Below are positions 30,501-41,693 of a DNA stretch of 64,000 bases, in pieces. The stretch covers positions 1 to 64,000 of the forward strand of contig MEDY01000275.1 in the NCBI GenBank assembly GCA_001724265.1. The letters run 5' to 3'. The stretch is from Rhizaria sp. SCN 62-66 (taxonomy: Eukaryota; Rhizaria, unplaced). The notes under the pieces are model-generated. The model did not search any database and had not been told where the DNA came from. It worked only from the letters and a program-made list of their open reading frames with translations. A program made the translations under genes and the position numbers. Numbering within the stretch: position 1 is the first letter of the stretch; every line of letters begins with the position of its first letter.

Positions 30501-32672
30501 GGCCGCGGCGGCGGCGACGGCGAGCGCCTGCTGCACGCCCGCGCGCTGCAGCCGCCACAGCGCGGCCGGCGAGCGCAGCGCGAAGAGCGCGCAGCGGCGG
30601 TGCGCGCCGGGCCCGCGCCGCAGCGAGCAGCACATGACGCCACCGCGCCGCAGCAGCGCGCCCGAGCTGCCCGCGCTGGTCTTGCCACCGCTCGCGCTAC
30701 GCGCGCGGGGCCGCGGATGCGCACTCGTCGTGTACACGGGGCCCACGTAGCTCGCGCTCGCGCCAGCGTTTGCGGCCGACTTAGGGCGGGCGTTGGCGCC
30801 GCTGTTTGCTGCGGCCGCCGTCGCCAGCGGGTTGCCCCAGGCGAAAAGCGAGACGCAGTTGAGGCGCCTGCGCGGCATGGTGTCGGGGTCGAGCAGCAGC
30901 GCGAGCGGGCCCAGCCCCGTGGCGAGCGCGGGGACCCGCAGTGCGTTGGCGCACAGAGCGCCCGGCAGCGAGCGGGCCCGCGGCGCAGAGAGCGAGCGCG
31001 AGGCGGCGAGTCCGGCCGCGGCGCCGCCGCCCGTGCTTGCGCGGTGGGTGTGCGCCGACACGGCCGTGGCGCCGCCGAGGCCTGAGGGGTCGTCGAAGTA
31101 GTCCCAGTCCTCCCCGTCGTCGCCGTCGTTGTCACTGTCATCGCCGGGGCCGAAACCGCCGGGGCCGCGGCCGATGCGCGCGTTGCCGTAGCCGTTGCCA
31201 AAGCCGGCACCGCTGCTCCTGCTGTTGTTGTTGGTGTTGGAGCCGGCGGGAGAGCGGCGGAACCACCCCATGAGTCTGTCCCAGAAACCCTTCTTGCCGC
31301 CCGCCGCAACACCCGCGGCGCCCATGCCGCCGCCGGGGCCCTTGTGCGAGGTGGGGAGAGCCGTGTAAGCCGCGCCCTCGCCCGTCTTACCGCCGCCGTT
31401 GCCGTCGCCCACGCCGCTGCCGCCGCCGTGGTCGCCGCTGCCATCGCCGCTGGCGCCGCCGCCGGCGCCTGCTGCGGCCGCCGCCGAGGCCGCCGCGCCA
31501 GCGATGGTAGCCGCGGCGGTGCCGAAGAGCTCGCCGAAGGCGTCGGCCTCGCCCGTCGAGTAGGAGATGGTGCCTGTCTTGCGCGCGTGCGCGCGGGCTG
31601 AGGCGCGGCGCTGTGCGTAGATGACGCCCGCGGCGGATGCGGCCGCCGCCTCAGCCTCGGCCTCCGAATCGTCGTCAAGCTCGCCCCACAGCACGCGCAA
31701 CGGCGTCGGCGCGGCGCGGGCGCGGGCGCGGGCGCGCAGTAGCACAGTCAGCTTCGCGCGCGCCGCGGCCGCGGAAGCTGCTGACGTGCCAGAGCTGCCG
31801 CTGCCGCTGCCGATGTCGGTGCCATCCTCGGCGTCGGCGTCGGCAAAGGGCTCGCCCGCGTTGGCGCCGGCGCTGCCCGCGTTGGCGACCGCCTTGGAGC
31901 CGCTGCCGCTCTTGGCGACGGCAGAGAGATGCGCGATGTCCGCGTCGAGCCGCTGCAGCCGCGAGTAGTAGCGGTGCGTGAGCACCTCGTCGGGGTCGCA
32001 GCCGGCCGCGGCGCTCACGGTCGCGTCAAAGCTGCCCGCGCCGTCGTACCCGCCCCCTGAGGCGCTGCCGCCGCTGGTGTACGTGGCGATGTCGTCGTCG
32101 TCGTCGTAGCAGGCATCGTCGTCCTCGTCGTCGTCGTCGTGGGACGGCGGCGGGTACTGCAGCAGCGCCGTCGTCGGCGACAGCAGCGACAGCCACTCGG
32201 GCAGCGCGCCGGCCCCGGCTTCGCCGGCGGCCGCGGCAGACGCGGCGGCAGCGGCGAAGCCCTTGTCGGCGTCGGCGTTGCTCTGCTGCTCCAGCGAGAG
32301 TGCGCGCGTGCGGCGGCGGGCGCGCGCGGCGGCCACGCGCTGCAGCCAGCGCAGGCGGTAGTACGTCTTGACGGCCGCGGGGCCGCCCAACGGGACGAGA
32401 AAGAGGTGCAGCAGGCAGGCGAGCGTGTAGGCGGCGCTGAGCAGCAGCGCGCCGAGGGCGAGCGCTGACAGCAGCGCGCTGCGGGCGCACGCGAAGAGCA
32501 CGAGCCCGTACGTGGCGAGCAGCGGAACAAACGCGGCAGCGCGCAGAGAAAGCTTCTGGAGCGGGGAGCGGTAGTGCTGAAGATGTTTGAAAACGTACAG
32601 CAGGTACACGACCCAGATGCAGAGCGCGAGGAAGGACAACGCCCACGTCAGGTGGTGCGAGCGCAGAACCAT
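27540..32672 (-). CDS. Large multi-pass membrane protein, DUF300/TMEM184 (OST-alpha-like) family
   Basis: This 1710-aa protein appears to be a seven-helix DUF300/TMEM184-like protein broken up by very long low-complexity inserts. The N-terminus (MVLRSHHLTWALSFLALCIW, then HLQHYRSPLQKLSLR and VPLLATYGL) aligns with the family's LxHYxxPxLQKxxxRxxxxVP block. Near residue 680 a Cys-rich segment (MCCSLRR...RCALF) leads into LWRLQRAGVQQALAV, like the family's CxxGVLQYxxVRP. Further helices follow: VSQLAAILALADVKATF and VFVVLATLQTLVFLL. The loops between are Ala/Gly-rich, with Asp/Asn and His tracts. The family's function is ill defined, with links to organic solute transport and vesicle trafficking. 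The start is the ATG at 32672; an upstream TTG in frame is not used. The identification rests on motif spacing, and introns within the inserts cannot be excluded. The stop is TGA. Confidence 0.6.
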   Translation of the reverse strand: MVLRSHHLTWALSFLALCIWVVYLLYVFKHLQHYRSPLQKLSLRAAAFVPLLATYGLVLFACARSALLSALALGALLLSAAYTLACLLHLFLVPLGGPAAVKTYYRLRWLQRVAAARARRRTRALSLEQQSNADADKGFAAAAASAAAAGEAGAGALPEWLSLLSPTTALLQYPPPSHDDDDEDDDACYDDDDDIATYTSGGSASGGGYDGAGSFDATVSAAAGCDPDEVLTHRYYSRLQRLDADIAHLSAVAKSGSGSKAVANAGSAGANAGEPFADADAEDGTDIGSGSGSSGTSAASAAAARAKLTVLLRARARARAAPTPLRVLWGELDDDSEAEAEAAAASAAGVIYAQRRASARAHARKTGTISYSTGEADAFGELFGTAAATIAGAAASAAAAAGAGGGASGDGSGDHGGGSGVGDGNGGGKTGEGAAYTALPTSHKGPGGGMGAAGVAAGGKKGFWDRLMGWFRRSPAGSNTNNNSRSSGAGFGNGYGNARIGRGPGGFGPGDDSDNDGDDGEDWDYFDDPSGLGGATAVSAHTHRASTGGGAAAGLAASRSLSAPRARSLPGALCANALRVPALATGLGPLALLLDPDTMPRRRLNCVSLFAWGNPLATAAAANSGANARPKSAANAGASASYVGPVYTTSAHPRPRARSASGGKTSAGSSGALLRRGGVMCCSLRRGPGAHRRCALFALRSPAALWRLQRAGVQQALAVAAAAAGAVLLVHVLSVALAIAASTPAAVAAAASAGAAAAQDAASLLFSDAASAGAGAGADAAGASAGSAVGSAAVAAGWLWSLTSGLWFGYALTVTTARALLAAPWTTATAAAAAAGVAACFVSQLAAILALADVKATFASALASALASRRAAVTAVFVVLATLQTLVFLLVAAAGGAVLPASLATDTIAAAAAAAANNADSGAGWLTHPWTAALPTATASAAAVATASSAGAAAAGVGLAHRVFLSLRLLGLLFVAEAGVMIVCVLALMPTGGASLAAAADPVVEAVANAAVAHSGSSASLAKVNVKSDDIDASSADAEAEAFSAEAAARALTAGPALASAQLLTRPRAVQALLRVWDLFHDRAATVDALTLLTLTATPGSTAAQIAGAAAAKRGGRWSAGLPAQAQWAALLSAGAPAPCPHASLAYLTAAAAENRAGGDAAGLTEEGLLAARARGLVCLLPSCFKCSVRLLCCGLVAVGSRPALVGVGKGSAAVAAAAKLGGTGDVGLNPFKSVTDDVVSPEALAYMLQQQQKKVKPGLPLASSGAINASEHDHAHAHGDPDNGDDAESGLHSHDHDNGKDAALALRASAASGAVYCAPLVCAACLRARATAAYARTLSLFPATDVPLAIALGAARGVAPANAAAALATLPVPQSANDAGKAGRVSVQEQDAAAARAALMAIAVTLAEGAGAGASAGSGGGGGGGGGIVAVAAGAGAGGDQWARARAQERQLRQQQQQQQLIMSQQQRHSALDDALAATAAAEAAEAAEAAALLKGRATARSTAAAATAAATDAADGSGAAPGQSGLGEDEDEDDGGYGSVQKPRLNFAPGFGMSLRSGDGDGDVSLATNAGTVGASEVEHNAAESRDNATGNDDGHGERHGGHNSQAFAAHAGGLNYDGDGDDDDDDYGPELSVSRVRGGVDPTAGLGGHAHAHALGALGLLRRPATNNNTHSNINISNVTANSHQSQSTKQGLFDEYEDVGEDELDL

Positions 32673-33473
32673 CGTGCGCGCGTGTGTCAACCAGTGTGAG
32701 CACGCGGCCAGGCGCGAAAAGCGCGGGAAGGCGCAGCAAGCGCGCGCGGGTAGTAAAGAAAGGGGAGGAGTCGAAAAGGGACGCGCAGACCGGCGGAGAG
32801 TGACTCCTTGGTGATATCTCTTCTTGAGCGACGATCCAAAAAGAGGCTCTAGAGAGCGAGAGCGCTGGGTTGTGAGGGGATATTAGGAGCGAAAAGGTGA
32901 AGAAAAGTGCACGCTGTGAGATATAATCGCAGTTCGAGGCGTAGAAAACGAGGGCAAGTACGAGAGCGGGTGTCTGGGCAGAAGGAGGCAATGATGAGAG
33001 CAGCCAAACTCCAAGGGGTGTCCAGCGCATAGGAAACATAGGATATGACGGGCATACGTCCGTCTGAATCTACAAAACCATAATGACAGGGTAAAAACAG
33101 CAGTGACACCTTTGGGGATAAAATTAGGATCCACCCAGTAGACGTTCAGTATGACTTTGACGTAATATTATACTTCCGCCAGTCATTCTACCAGTCAATG
33201 AGCGACCGAGGAGGTGGCTGACCGACGACTGTGGTGGGACCGACTGACTGTGGGCAACCGGGCGGCTAAAGATTGATTTCGGGCGGAACTCAAACCTGAG
33301 AGGAGGGACTAGGCCGCTCTTTCGTACTCTGATGTGGGATATCTTCGTTTTGTTTAGTGATATTGATGGTGTTTTACTGCAGTAGGCTTTGCGAAGCATA
33401 TACAGTTTTAATTAAAACTCACTTTGCGCCACGGCTTTGGACTATTTTTGCCCTTTTTGTCCCGCTCAGGTTC
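32673..33473. other. divergent promoter region of the DUF300-like gene and DPYD
   Basis: About 800 nt between head-to-head genes. Short frames here have no supporting features. Confidence 0.5.
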
Positions 33474-36400
33474 ATGAGTAGCAATCATTCTGCTGGTGAC
33501 CAAACTAGCCATTTCAACGACGTACGTCTACTGTTTCGGTATAAACAGCGTGATTTGCGCTGTCCTCCTTTGATACTACCTTGTCCACATATTTTATCAC
33601 GATTTCATGCCGTTTAGAGGTCTCTCAGACTCGTCCGTTAGAGGGCACGCTTCACAACCCTCCAAGGCATCCGGCGGACAAGATCCAAACGGGCACATTC
33701 GAATCTCGCCTTGTTTGTCTCTTTAATCACCACACAAGATGATTTAACAACTACGTGCACATGCCATATTTTGCTCTCCATTCTATGATCGACTCTTTTT
33801 TTCCAACCTCGTCTAACTCCCTCTTCTATTCTGATCCTACATTCCCAAACCTCTCCTTTACACGTCACCTCAACTTGCTACCACCACTCCTCACCACAGC
33901 ACGCTTCCAAGAAGCTCGGTGGCGGTGTCATCGACATCGAGGACCTCATCGTCCGCCATGCGTCCCACGGCGAGACCCAGGAGCACCTCGCGCTCCAGCC
34001 CGTGGTGTCGGCGCACGCCAACTTCCGCCCTACGCCTGTGTACGCTGAGCAGAAGGGCCACTGGAAGCGCAACCTCAAGCGCAACACGTCGCCCGATGAG
34101 CTTAAGAACGACTTCTCCGACATCAAGCCCACCGTGATGAAGGAGGCCGAGGCGATCCGCGAGGCGGCCCGCTGCCTCAAGTGCGCCGACGCGCCCTGCC
34201 AGAAGGGCTGCCCCACGGCCATCGACATTAAGGGCTTCATCGCCTGCATCGCCAACGGCAACTGGTACGGCGCCGCCAAGATCATTCTTACCGACAACCC
34301 TTGCGGTCTGTCGTGCGGCATGGTTTGCGCGACCTCCGACCTGTGCACGGGCTCGTGCAACCTGAGTAACTCTGCTCACGGCGCCATCAACATCTCCGGC
34401 CTCCAGGAGTTCGCCATCCAGAAGTTCCGTCAGCTCGGCATCCTGCCCTCGCTCACCCCGGCCGTCACTGCCGAGGGCGCGCGCACGCAGAAGATCGCCC
34501 TGCTCGGCCTCGGCCCTGCGTCGATCGGCTGCGCCACGTTCCTGGCGCGCATGGGCTACAACAACGTCCACGTCTTCGAGCGCGAGTCCTTTGGCGGCGG
34601 CATCTCCTCCACCGAGATCCCGCAGTTCCGCCTCACGCACGAGGCCGTCGAGTACGAGGTCGAGCTCATGCGCTCGCTGGGCGTCACCGTCCACTACAAC
34701 CACTCGCTGGCCGCCGAGCCTAAGGCTGCGAACGAGGTCAACTACGCCTCGCTCACCAAGGACGGCTACGAGGCCGTCTTCGTCGGCGTCGGCCGCGACA
34801 AGGCCATCAAGATCCCTGAGTTTGCGGCCTACGGCGTCGAGAACAACCTCTTCAACTCAAAGGACTTCCTCCCCGTTTCGTGCAAGAGCTCCAAGCCCAT
34901 CCTGGCGCACCGCACCGGCGTCACCGAGCTGCCCAAGCTGCACGGCAAGGTCATCGTGCTCGGCGGCGGCGACGTCGCAGCCGACTGCGCGCAGACTGCG
35001 TTCCGTTGCGGCGCCAAGCACGTCACGCTCGTTTTCCGCAAGAACACCACGGACCTGCGCGCGATGCCCGAGGAGGTGGAGCACATGATGCACGAGCAGA
35101 TCGACTTCCTGCCCTACTGCCTGCCCAAGCAGATCATCATCGACGACGCCACCGGCAAGGTCAAGGCCGTGGAGTTCTACAAGCAGGAGAAGGGCCTCGA
35201 CGGCCAGTACTACACCGACGAGGACCAGTTCATCCGCATCAAGTGCGACTACGTCATCACGGCCTTCGGCGCCAATGCCGATAAGGCCCTGCTTGCGCCC
35301 GCGCTTGCCCCGCTGCAGCTCAACCGCTGGGGCCAGATCGACGTCAACGAGTTCGGCGCCACCACCGTGCCGGGCCTCTTCGCGGGTGGTGACGTCATCG
35401 GCGCCACCACCACCGTCGGCTCCGTCAACGACGGTAAGGCTGCGGCGTGGGGCATCCACGCGTACCTCCAGAAGCTCGACACCAAGACGACCCCCGTGGC
35501 ACTGCCTAAGTTCCACACCCCCATCGACGACGTCGACCTTAGCGTCACCGTCGCGGGCATCAAGTTCCCCAACCCCTTCGGCCTGGCTTCCGCGCCGCCG
35601 ACCACGAGCAAGGAAATGATCGCGCGCGCCTTCGAGGCCGGCTGGGGCTTCGCCGTGACCAAGACCTTCACCGTCGAGAAGGACCTCGTCACCAACGTGT
35701 CCCCGCGCATCATGTCCTCGGTCGTCTCGCAGCACGACATGAACGTCCACAAGGCGGGCTGGATGAACATCGAGCTCGTGTCGGAGAAGTTCCCCGACTA
35801 CTGGTACAACGCCATCACCGAGCTCAAGCGCGACTACCCCAAGCACATCGTCGTGTCGTCCATCATGGCCGCGGCGGACAAGGAGGCGTGGCAGGAGCTC
35901 GCGCGCAAGAGCGAGATCGCCGGCGCCGACGCGATCGAGATGAACCTGTCGTGCCCGCACGGCATGCACGAGCAGGGCATGGGCCTCGAGCTCGGTGTTT
36001 ACCCCGACAAGGTCAAGCAGGTCGTCGGCTGGGTCGTCGAGGCCGTCAAGATCCCCGTCTTCGCCAAGCTCACCCCCAACATCACCGACATCACCGTCGT
36101 CGCCGAGGCCGCGCGCGACGCCGGCGCCGCTGGTGTCACGGCCATCAACACCGTCTCCGGCTTCGTCGGCTTCAAGTCCAACCTCAACGCCATGCGCTGG
36201 GGCGTCGGCAAGGACCACGTGTCCTGCTACGGCGGTCTCTGCGGCCCCAACGTGCGCCCCATGGCGCTGCGCGCCGTCTCTGCGATCAACCGCAAGATGC
36301 CCGACTTCAACATCATGGCCACCGGCGGCGTCGACTCGGCCGACACTACTCTCATGTTCATGCTCGCCGGCGCGCCCCTGATGCAGATCTGCACCCCCGT

Positions 36401-37196
36401 CATGAACCAGGACTACACTGTCGTCGACGACTTCATCTCCGGCCTCAAGACCCTGCTCTACCTCCAGGGCCAGAACGCGCTCTCGTCCGCCTTCGCCGGC
36501 AAGGTCGCCACCACCCCGGCCCTCGGCACGGGCCGCTACGCCAACTGGAACTTCCAGTCCCCTCATTACACCGAGGACAAGGCCTTCAACGGCGTCGAGG
36601 CCAAGTTCGGCCCCTACGAGAAGGCCCGCCGTGAGGCTCAGACGGACAAGTTCAAGACTTGGAAGATCACTGACATGACCGAGAGCGACCTCGACGTCGT
36701 GCGCGCCGAGAAGCCCGCTCTCCGCGAGGAGGCCAAGGAGGCGTGCGCTAAGGGCAAGGACTGCTGCGGCGGCTCCTCTTGCGGCTCCAAGGACAAGAAG
36801 CCGCTGCCCGTGGTGTGCCCCACGAACGAGGGCAGCACCGTTGCTGCGGCCGCCATCGCCGACATCGTCGGGCTGGGCTGCAAGGCGGGTAAGATCGTCT
36901 CGCACGCGCAGATGTCGCGCACGCAGCAGGTCGTCGCCCTCATCAACGAGGACCTCTGCCTTAACTGCGGCCGCTGCTACATGGCATGCAACGACAACGC
37001 CTACCAGGCCATCTCCTTCGACAAGGTCTCGCACATCGCGACTGTGATGGAGGACCGCTGCACCGGCTGCGGCATCTGCGAGTCCGTCTGCCCCGCGCCT
37101 CAGTGCATCCAGTTCGTGCCCCGCACGGACCTGCTCGAGACGTACCGCGGCGAGGACTACATCGGCAAGGAGGCCGTTTTGAAGCCCTCCCAGTAA
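33474..37196 (+). CDS. DPYD: Dihydropyrimidine dehydrogenase (NADP+), two exons
   Basis: This enzyme reduces uracil and thymine, the first step of pyrimidine breakdown, using NADPH, FAD, FMN and four [4Fe-4S] clusters. Exon 1 (33474-33521) joins exon 2 (33900-37196) across a 378-nt intron (donor GTACGT, acceptor CACCACAG). The 1114-aa product starts MSSNHSAGDQTSHFND (human 1025). N-terminal cluster ligands are CLKCADAPCQKGC and CGLSCGMVCATSDLC. The FAD/NADPH region follows (LGLGPASIGCATFLARMGY). The FMN barrel carries the catalytic Cys in NLSCPHGM near residue 697. The C-terminal ferredoxin part has CLNCGRCYMAC and CTGCGICESVC. A short Cys-rich linker (DCCGGSSCGS) sits before the ferredoxin domain and is not in the human enzyme. 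Without the first exon no ATG precedes the conserved HWKRN region in frame. The stop is TAA. Confidence 0.95.
33522..33899 (+). other. intron of DPYD
   Basis: The donor is AACGAC|GTACGT and the acceptor is CTCACCACAG|CAC. The 378-nt intron is phase 0, so both exons keep whole codons. The 3' portion is pyrimidine-rich. Confidence 0.8.
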
Positions 37197-38375
37197 GCGC
37201 GCAGTCGCTGTCTCATTGCGCAAGTCTGTCTTTGCGCAATAACAACGCGTCACCATTGCATGGTTTTGTGTAATGGCGACTGCGGCGTGGTTTTGTGACC
37301 CCACGTTACAGTCGCCTCGCGGGCTGTTGCGCGACGCGGTTGCGCGACATTTTTTTGTTTTCTTCTCAGTCGTTGTTGTTCCGATTACTCCAGTGGTTTG
37401 TCGTCAGTCAGTCTGTTTGTTTGGTTTATGGTGTAATAGCACACCATCTTGTCAATTGCATGACCGTTTTTCGTTCAGATTTTTTGTCTTCTGCTTGTTT
37501 TTCTCTTCATGACATACTACGATGATCGCTGTACAGTAGTATCCGTTTGTTCTGTTCTTAGATTCTCGCCTGGCGCACGCTGCTGCAGCTGCAGTCTCTC
37601 GCACACGGGGCTGTGAGCGCGTGGTGTGCGTCCTTCTCACACGCAATACTAGCGCCGACGAAGCTAACATCAACGTTATCACACACATTCTGACAACTAT
37701 TCAACGTTTACTCTCTTTGGTTCCACCTTTACACGACACGTTTACGAGCCAAAGGATCATTACAACAGCAACAACCATGTGTATTCTTTTTTACTCATTT
37801 TCATTCTTCAAGTTCAGTCATTCATTCGTTTGTTTCAGTCAAACACAGTCATATGTTTCAGTCAATGTGTAGTACTAGTATCACACCGTTTTTAGTGAAA
37901 AAGCAACAAGCAACAACACACAAACGCACGTGCGCTTAGTTGCTGTCTCAGTGTCGTTACCGTTTCTTTTCTCTTGCAATACAAAGCTATATCAACACAA
38001 GTTACTCTCGGATGTTGTCAATTTCAGTCAGTCTTGGGTCATCAAACGCGCATGGAAACATGTATTGGTGGTGTACAGTCTTTGTGTTCTTACAATCAAT
38101 CATTCAATTAAGCTCCGCTATGAGCCGTACTACAGCAGCAATCCAATCACTGTTGCAGTGTTGCAGTTACGGTCACTGTTCCAGATGCAGTTGCAATCAT
38201 GTCTGCACAGCTGACAGGGACTCAAGCAAGTGTAGTGGGACTCCTTCAATCAACCAACCCGCCGAAGCTGCAAGGCTAGTATTCGCGTATGGAAAGCAGA
38301 TGTTCAGAGGATCGAGAAGTCGTTGCACTCTCGAGGGCGCCACGAGTCTAGTTCATTATTTCACTCACAGCCAAC
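37197..38375. other. spacer between convergent genes, no gene seen
   Basis: About 1.2 kb of T-rich and AC-rich sequence downstream of DPYD and of the ankyrin gene. CAGTCAGTC-like motifs recur at about 37367, 37817, 37850 and 38026, but no array or gene emerges. Confidence 0.5.
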
Positions 38376-39861
38376 TCAAGTGCGGCCGATGATTGCGTTA
38401 AACGTCGCCTTGTCAACGGCCACATCAGCGGCCGTCTTGCCCTCTGCGTTGCGCACGCTGCCCTGCGCGCCCAGTCCCTGCACAAGCGCCGCCACGAGCT
38501 TGCTGTGGCCGCACAGCGCGGCGACGTGCAGCGGTGTGTTGCCGCGCGCGTCCGTCGCGTTCATCACGCTCCCGCTTGCGTTGGCGCTCGAGGCGGCCGC
38601 GGACGAGGCTTCGCGCGCGTGCAGCTGCTCTAAGATCGCGGTGCGCGCAAAGAGCGAGGCGAACATGACCGCAGTCATGCCGCGCTTGTTGCCCGCGTGC
38701 AGGTTCGCGCCCTTGTTCAGCAGCAGCTCCACCGCGCGCAGGTTGCTACACACAGAAACCAGACAAGAAAAAAAAGACAGGACAAGTTAGCGATGAAGCC
38801 AAGGAAACCCCAAAGCGTTAGTTTTCATTTCGTTATTCGAGTGCAACAAAATTAAATCGAAAAAGCATGACATTCAGCGGGAGGTTTGTCTCATCCTGTA
38901 TAAAAAACATCGTTGACGTACCCACTGCGCGCAGCGTACATGAGCGGCGTGTTGCCCGCAGCGTCCGTGCCGTCGACAAGCGCGCCGGCCTCAAGCAGCG
39001 CCTCGAGACAGCGCACGCCGTCGGGGATCTTGGCGGCCGTGCCGAGGGGCGTGGCGCCGCCGACCGCGGCCGGGCACGCGCGGGACGGGTCCGCGCGCGC
39101 CGAGAGCAAGAACTCGACGACAGCGCCGTGGTCGCCCGTGATCGCGGCCACCAGCGGCGTCACGCCGGCCTCGGCGGGCGCGTCGTCCATGCTCGTCGGC
39201 GCCGCGGCCGCACCGGCTGCGTGGCCGCCGCGACCGAGCTGTTGCTGCTGCGGCAGGCCGCCGTCGTGGTCGCCGAAGCTTCCGCCACTGCCGCGGCGGT
39301 TGCTGCTCAGCATGCCGGCCAGGCGCGCGCTGGGGGCCTCCGTAGCGCCCGTGGCCGCCGTGGACGAGGTCGGGCGCGCGCGAGCCGTGGCGGCGGCGGC
39401 GGCGGCGGCGGTGTGCGCAGAGTAGTGGTGCAGTGACAGCGCGCGCTGCACGGCCTTGAGGTCGCCCAGGGAGGCCGCGCGCCACAGAGAGAGGTAGCCT
39501 GCGCACTGGGACTCGAGTTGGGCTACAAGCTCCTCGCTAGGGGTCAGCTCCTGCGGCCGAGACAGAGGGAACAGGGTGAACCGGGGAATGGTGAGCGCGC
39601 CGAAAGAGTCGTTGTTGAGTTTGAGTTAGAGGCGGAAGCGAACGGTATGCAATAGAAACAAGGGATATCCACGAGTGAACAAGACGATAGGTTTCAATGC
39701 TACGCAAAAGAGAAGGATAGTGTGTGTTTGCATCCGGATTTGTTTGTGTAGTGTACCTTCTTCTCGTCCTTCTTCTTCTTCTTGCGGCGCTTGAGGATCG
39801 ACTCCTCCTGCGCCGGGTCCTCCGCAGCCACCTTGGGCTCGGGAGCGGGATCGCTGGACAT
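38376..39861 (-). CDS. Ankyrin-repeat protein, three exons
   Basis: I assemble three exons: 39861-39757, 39550-38922 and 38745-38376. The introns are 206 nt (GTACAC...CCGCAG) and 177 nt (GTACGT...GTGTAG). Every junction keeps the frame and gives 367 aa. The N-terminus has a poly-Lys patch (LKRRKKKKKDEKK), followed by a helical segment (LVAQLESQCAGYLSLWRAAS), an Ala/Ser-rich linker, then ankyrin repeats from about residue 185 to the end. The second splice reunites a split repeat, TPLMYAARSG + NLRAVELLLNKGANL, which is strong proof of the join. A further repeat (GNTPLHVAALCGHSKLVAAL) follows a short insert. Ankyrin repeats mediate protein binding. No catalytic domain is present and I cannot name an orthologue. 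The stop is TGA. Confidence 0.88.
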
Positions 39862-40355
39862 CGCTCTCTTCACAAGAGAATACAAACACAAAAATACAGC
39901 GTCATGTCAAATGGAGATGTTGGGTGAAGTGAGGGGCGAGACGAGAGCAGGGATAAACAGAGCACGATGTTGCAAGAAACCGTTTTGCTTGCCTGGGACG
40001 AAAATACGCGTGTTGAAGACCAATGACAAATGTTTCGCAAGTGTTATTTTTATACTATAAGCAAAAGAACAGGTTCAATTCGGTGATTTATAGTACATTG
40101 GCATTAACGGATTCACTACGAACATTTGAACTGTTCTTTCACTCCTGTCGCCCCAACGCCCTCAACCTCCGACGGGGATCCGTCCTGGACTTGCAGGCAC
40201 CTTTCAGTTCACAAGCCATATGTCAATGAAAATGAGGCTCACAGAGGTTTTGTTACCGGAACCGCACATTTTATTGTTGTACATGTACTTGTTGCGCTAG
40301 ATAATCAATCAAGTCTTTGTTTATATTTCACAATACCTTCCCGTAGTCGACTGTG
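39862..40355. other. divergent promoter region of the ankyrin gene and the kinase gene
   Basis: 494 nt between head-to-head genes. No feature recognised. Confidence 0.5.
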
Positions 40356-41072
40356 ATGGAGTGGGCGACGTTCGCGCTTGCCGCGGCCGCTCTCCCCACA
40401 GTGCTCTCAAACCTTTTTGGGCTCCGCATTGTCGGACTCACTGGGATTATTGCGTCTGGCAAGTCAACAACCACCGCGCTTTTGCGCTCCCGCGGCGCGC
40501 TTGTAATCGACTTTGACCTAATCGCGCGACTCGTACGTCCATGCTCATTGTTATGCTCATATCGGTCTCTGCCAACCAAGATAATATTCGACAATGATCT
40601 CATACACGAAGTATAGGACCTAACACATGATCTACCTTTGTGTTATGCATTGCCCAACAGATCGTCTACCCTGGCTCCGCGCTGCTGGCGAGGCTCTCGC
40701 GCGAATTCGGCCCCTCGATCCTCACTGCCTCCGGCGCGCTCGACCGCCCCGCGCTCGCCGCGGCCGTCTTCGGCGCCGACGCCGCGGCCGCCGCCCGCCG
40801 CGCGCGGCTTAACGCGCTGATGCGCCCCGCGCTGCTGTGGGAGTTCCTGTGCCAGGCGGCGCTGGCGTTCACGCGCGCGACCGAGCCCGACCGCGCGGCC
40901 TCGCCCGCGGCCGCGCACGCCACGCCAGGCGCCGGGCTGCTCCCGCCCGCGGAGCTCCCGTTCCCGGCGCGCGCGCGCGCGCTGGACCCCGCCGCGCCGC
41001 CGCTGCCCGCCGCGGTGACGACGTCGTGGCTGGGCACGGTCACCGACACGCGCTACACCGTGACGACATCGT

Positions 41073-41166
<94 letters not shown>

Positions 41167-41660
41167 CCGCGCGTGATCTTCATCGACGTGCCACTGCTGT
41201 TCGAAGCCGGGCTGCACTGGACCTGCGCGCGCACGCTGCTCGTGACGGCGCGCCCCGAGGCCGTGCTGCGGCGGTTACGCGCACGCGACGGACTGACTCC
41301 CGCGCAGGCCGAGGCGCGGGTCCAGGCGCAGTGGCCCGTTGAGCGCAAGGTGCGCATGGCCACGGACGTGGTGGACAACTCGATGGACTCTGATAAGCTG
41401 GCTAAAACGGTCACGCCCGCGACCGCTGCCGCTGCGGCGAACGCGGCTGCGAAGCCGACTGCGCGAGCGCCAGCGCCTGCGACGACGGCGGCTGACTCTA
41501 AGAAGGACAGCAAAGAAGAGGACGAGGATGAAAACAACAAAGATGCTCAGGCGAGTTCTCGCGTCTGCAGTGACAGCAAGCAGAGCGCAGTCGCCGCTGA
41601 CGCGACTGATGCTGCTGCTGCTGCTCAGAGTGGCCCTAATGCTGCTGACGCTGCTGCTGA

Positions 41661-41693
<33 letters not shown>

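Noticed and set aside
33600-33730. Possible tRNA gene, from an ATTCGAATCTC T-loop-like sequence and GTCCGTTAGAGGGC upstream
   Set aside because: The T stem does not pair, no acceptor or anticodon stem can be drawn on either strand, and the segment lies inside the DPYD intron.
37360-38200. Recurrent CAGTCAGTC-like motifs as a repeat array
   Set aside because: Spacing is irregular and copies are short. Chance in low-complexity spacer is enough to explain them.
40837-41074. Upstream part of the Ala-frame ORF of the kinase as real N-terminal protein
   Set aside because: It is Arg-rich out-of-frame sequence overlapping the conserved kinase frame. The P-loop half is in the other frame.
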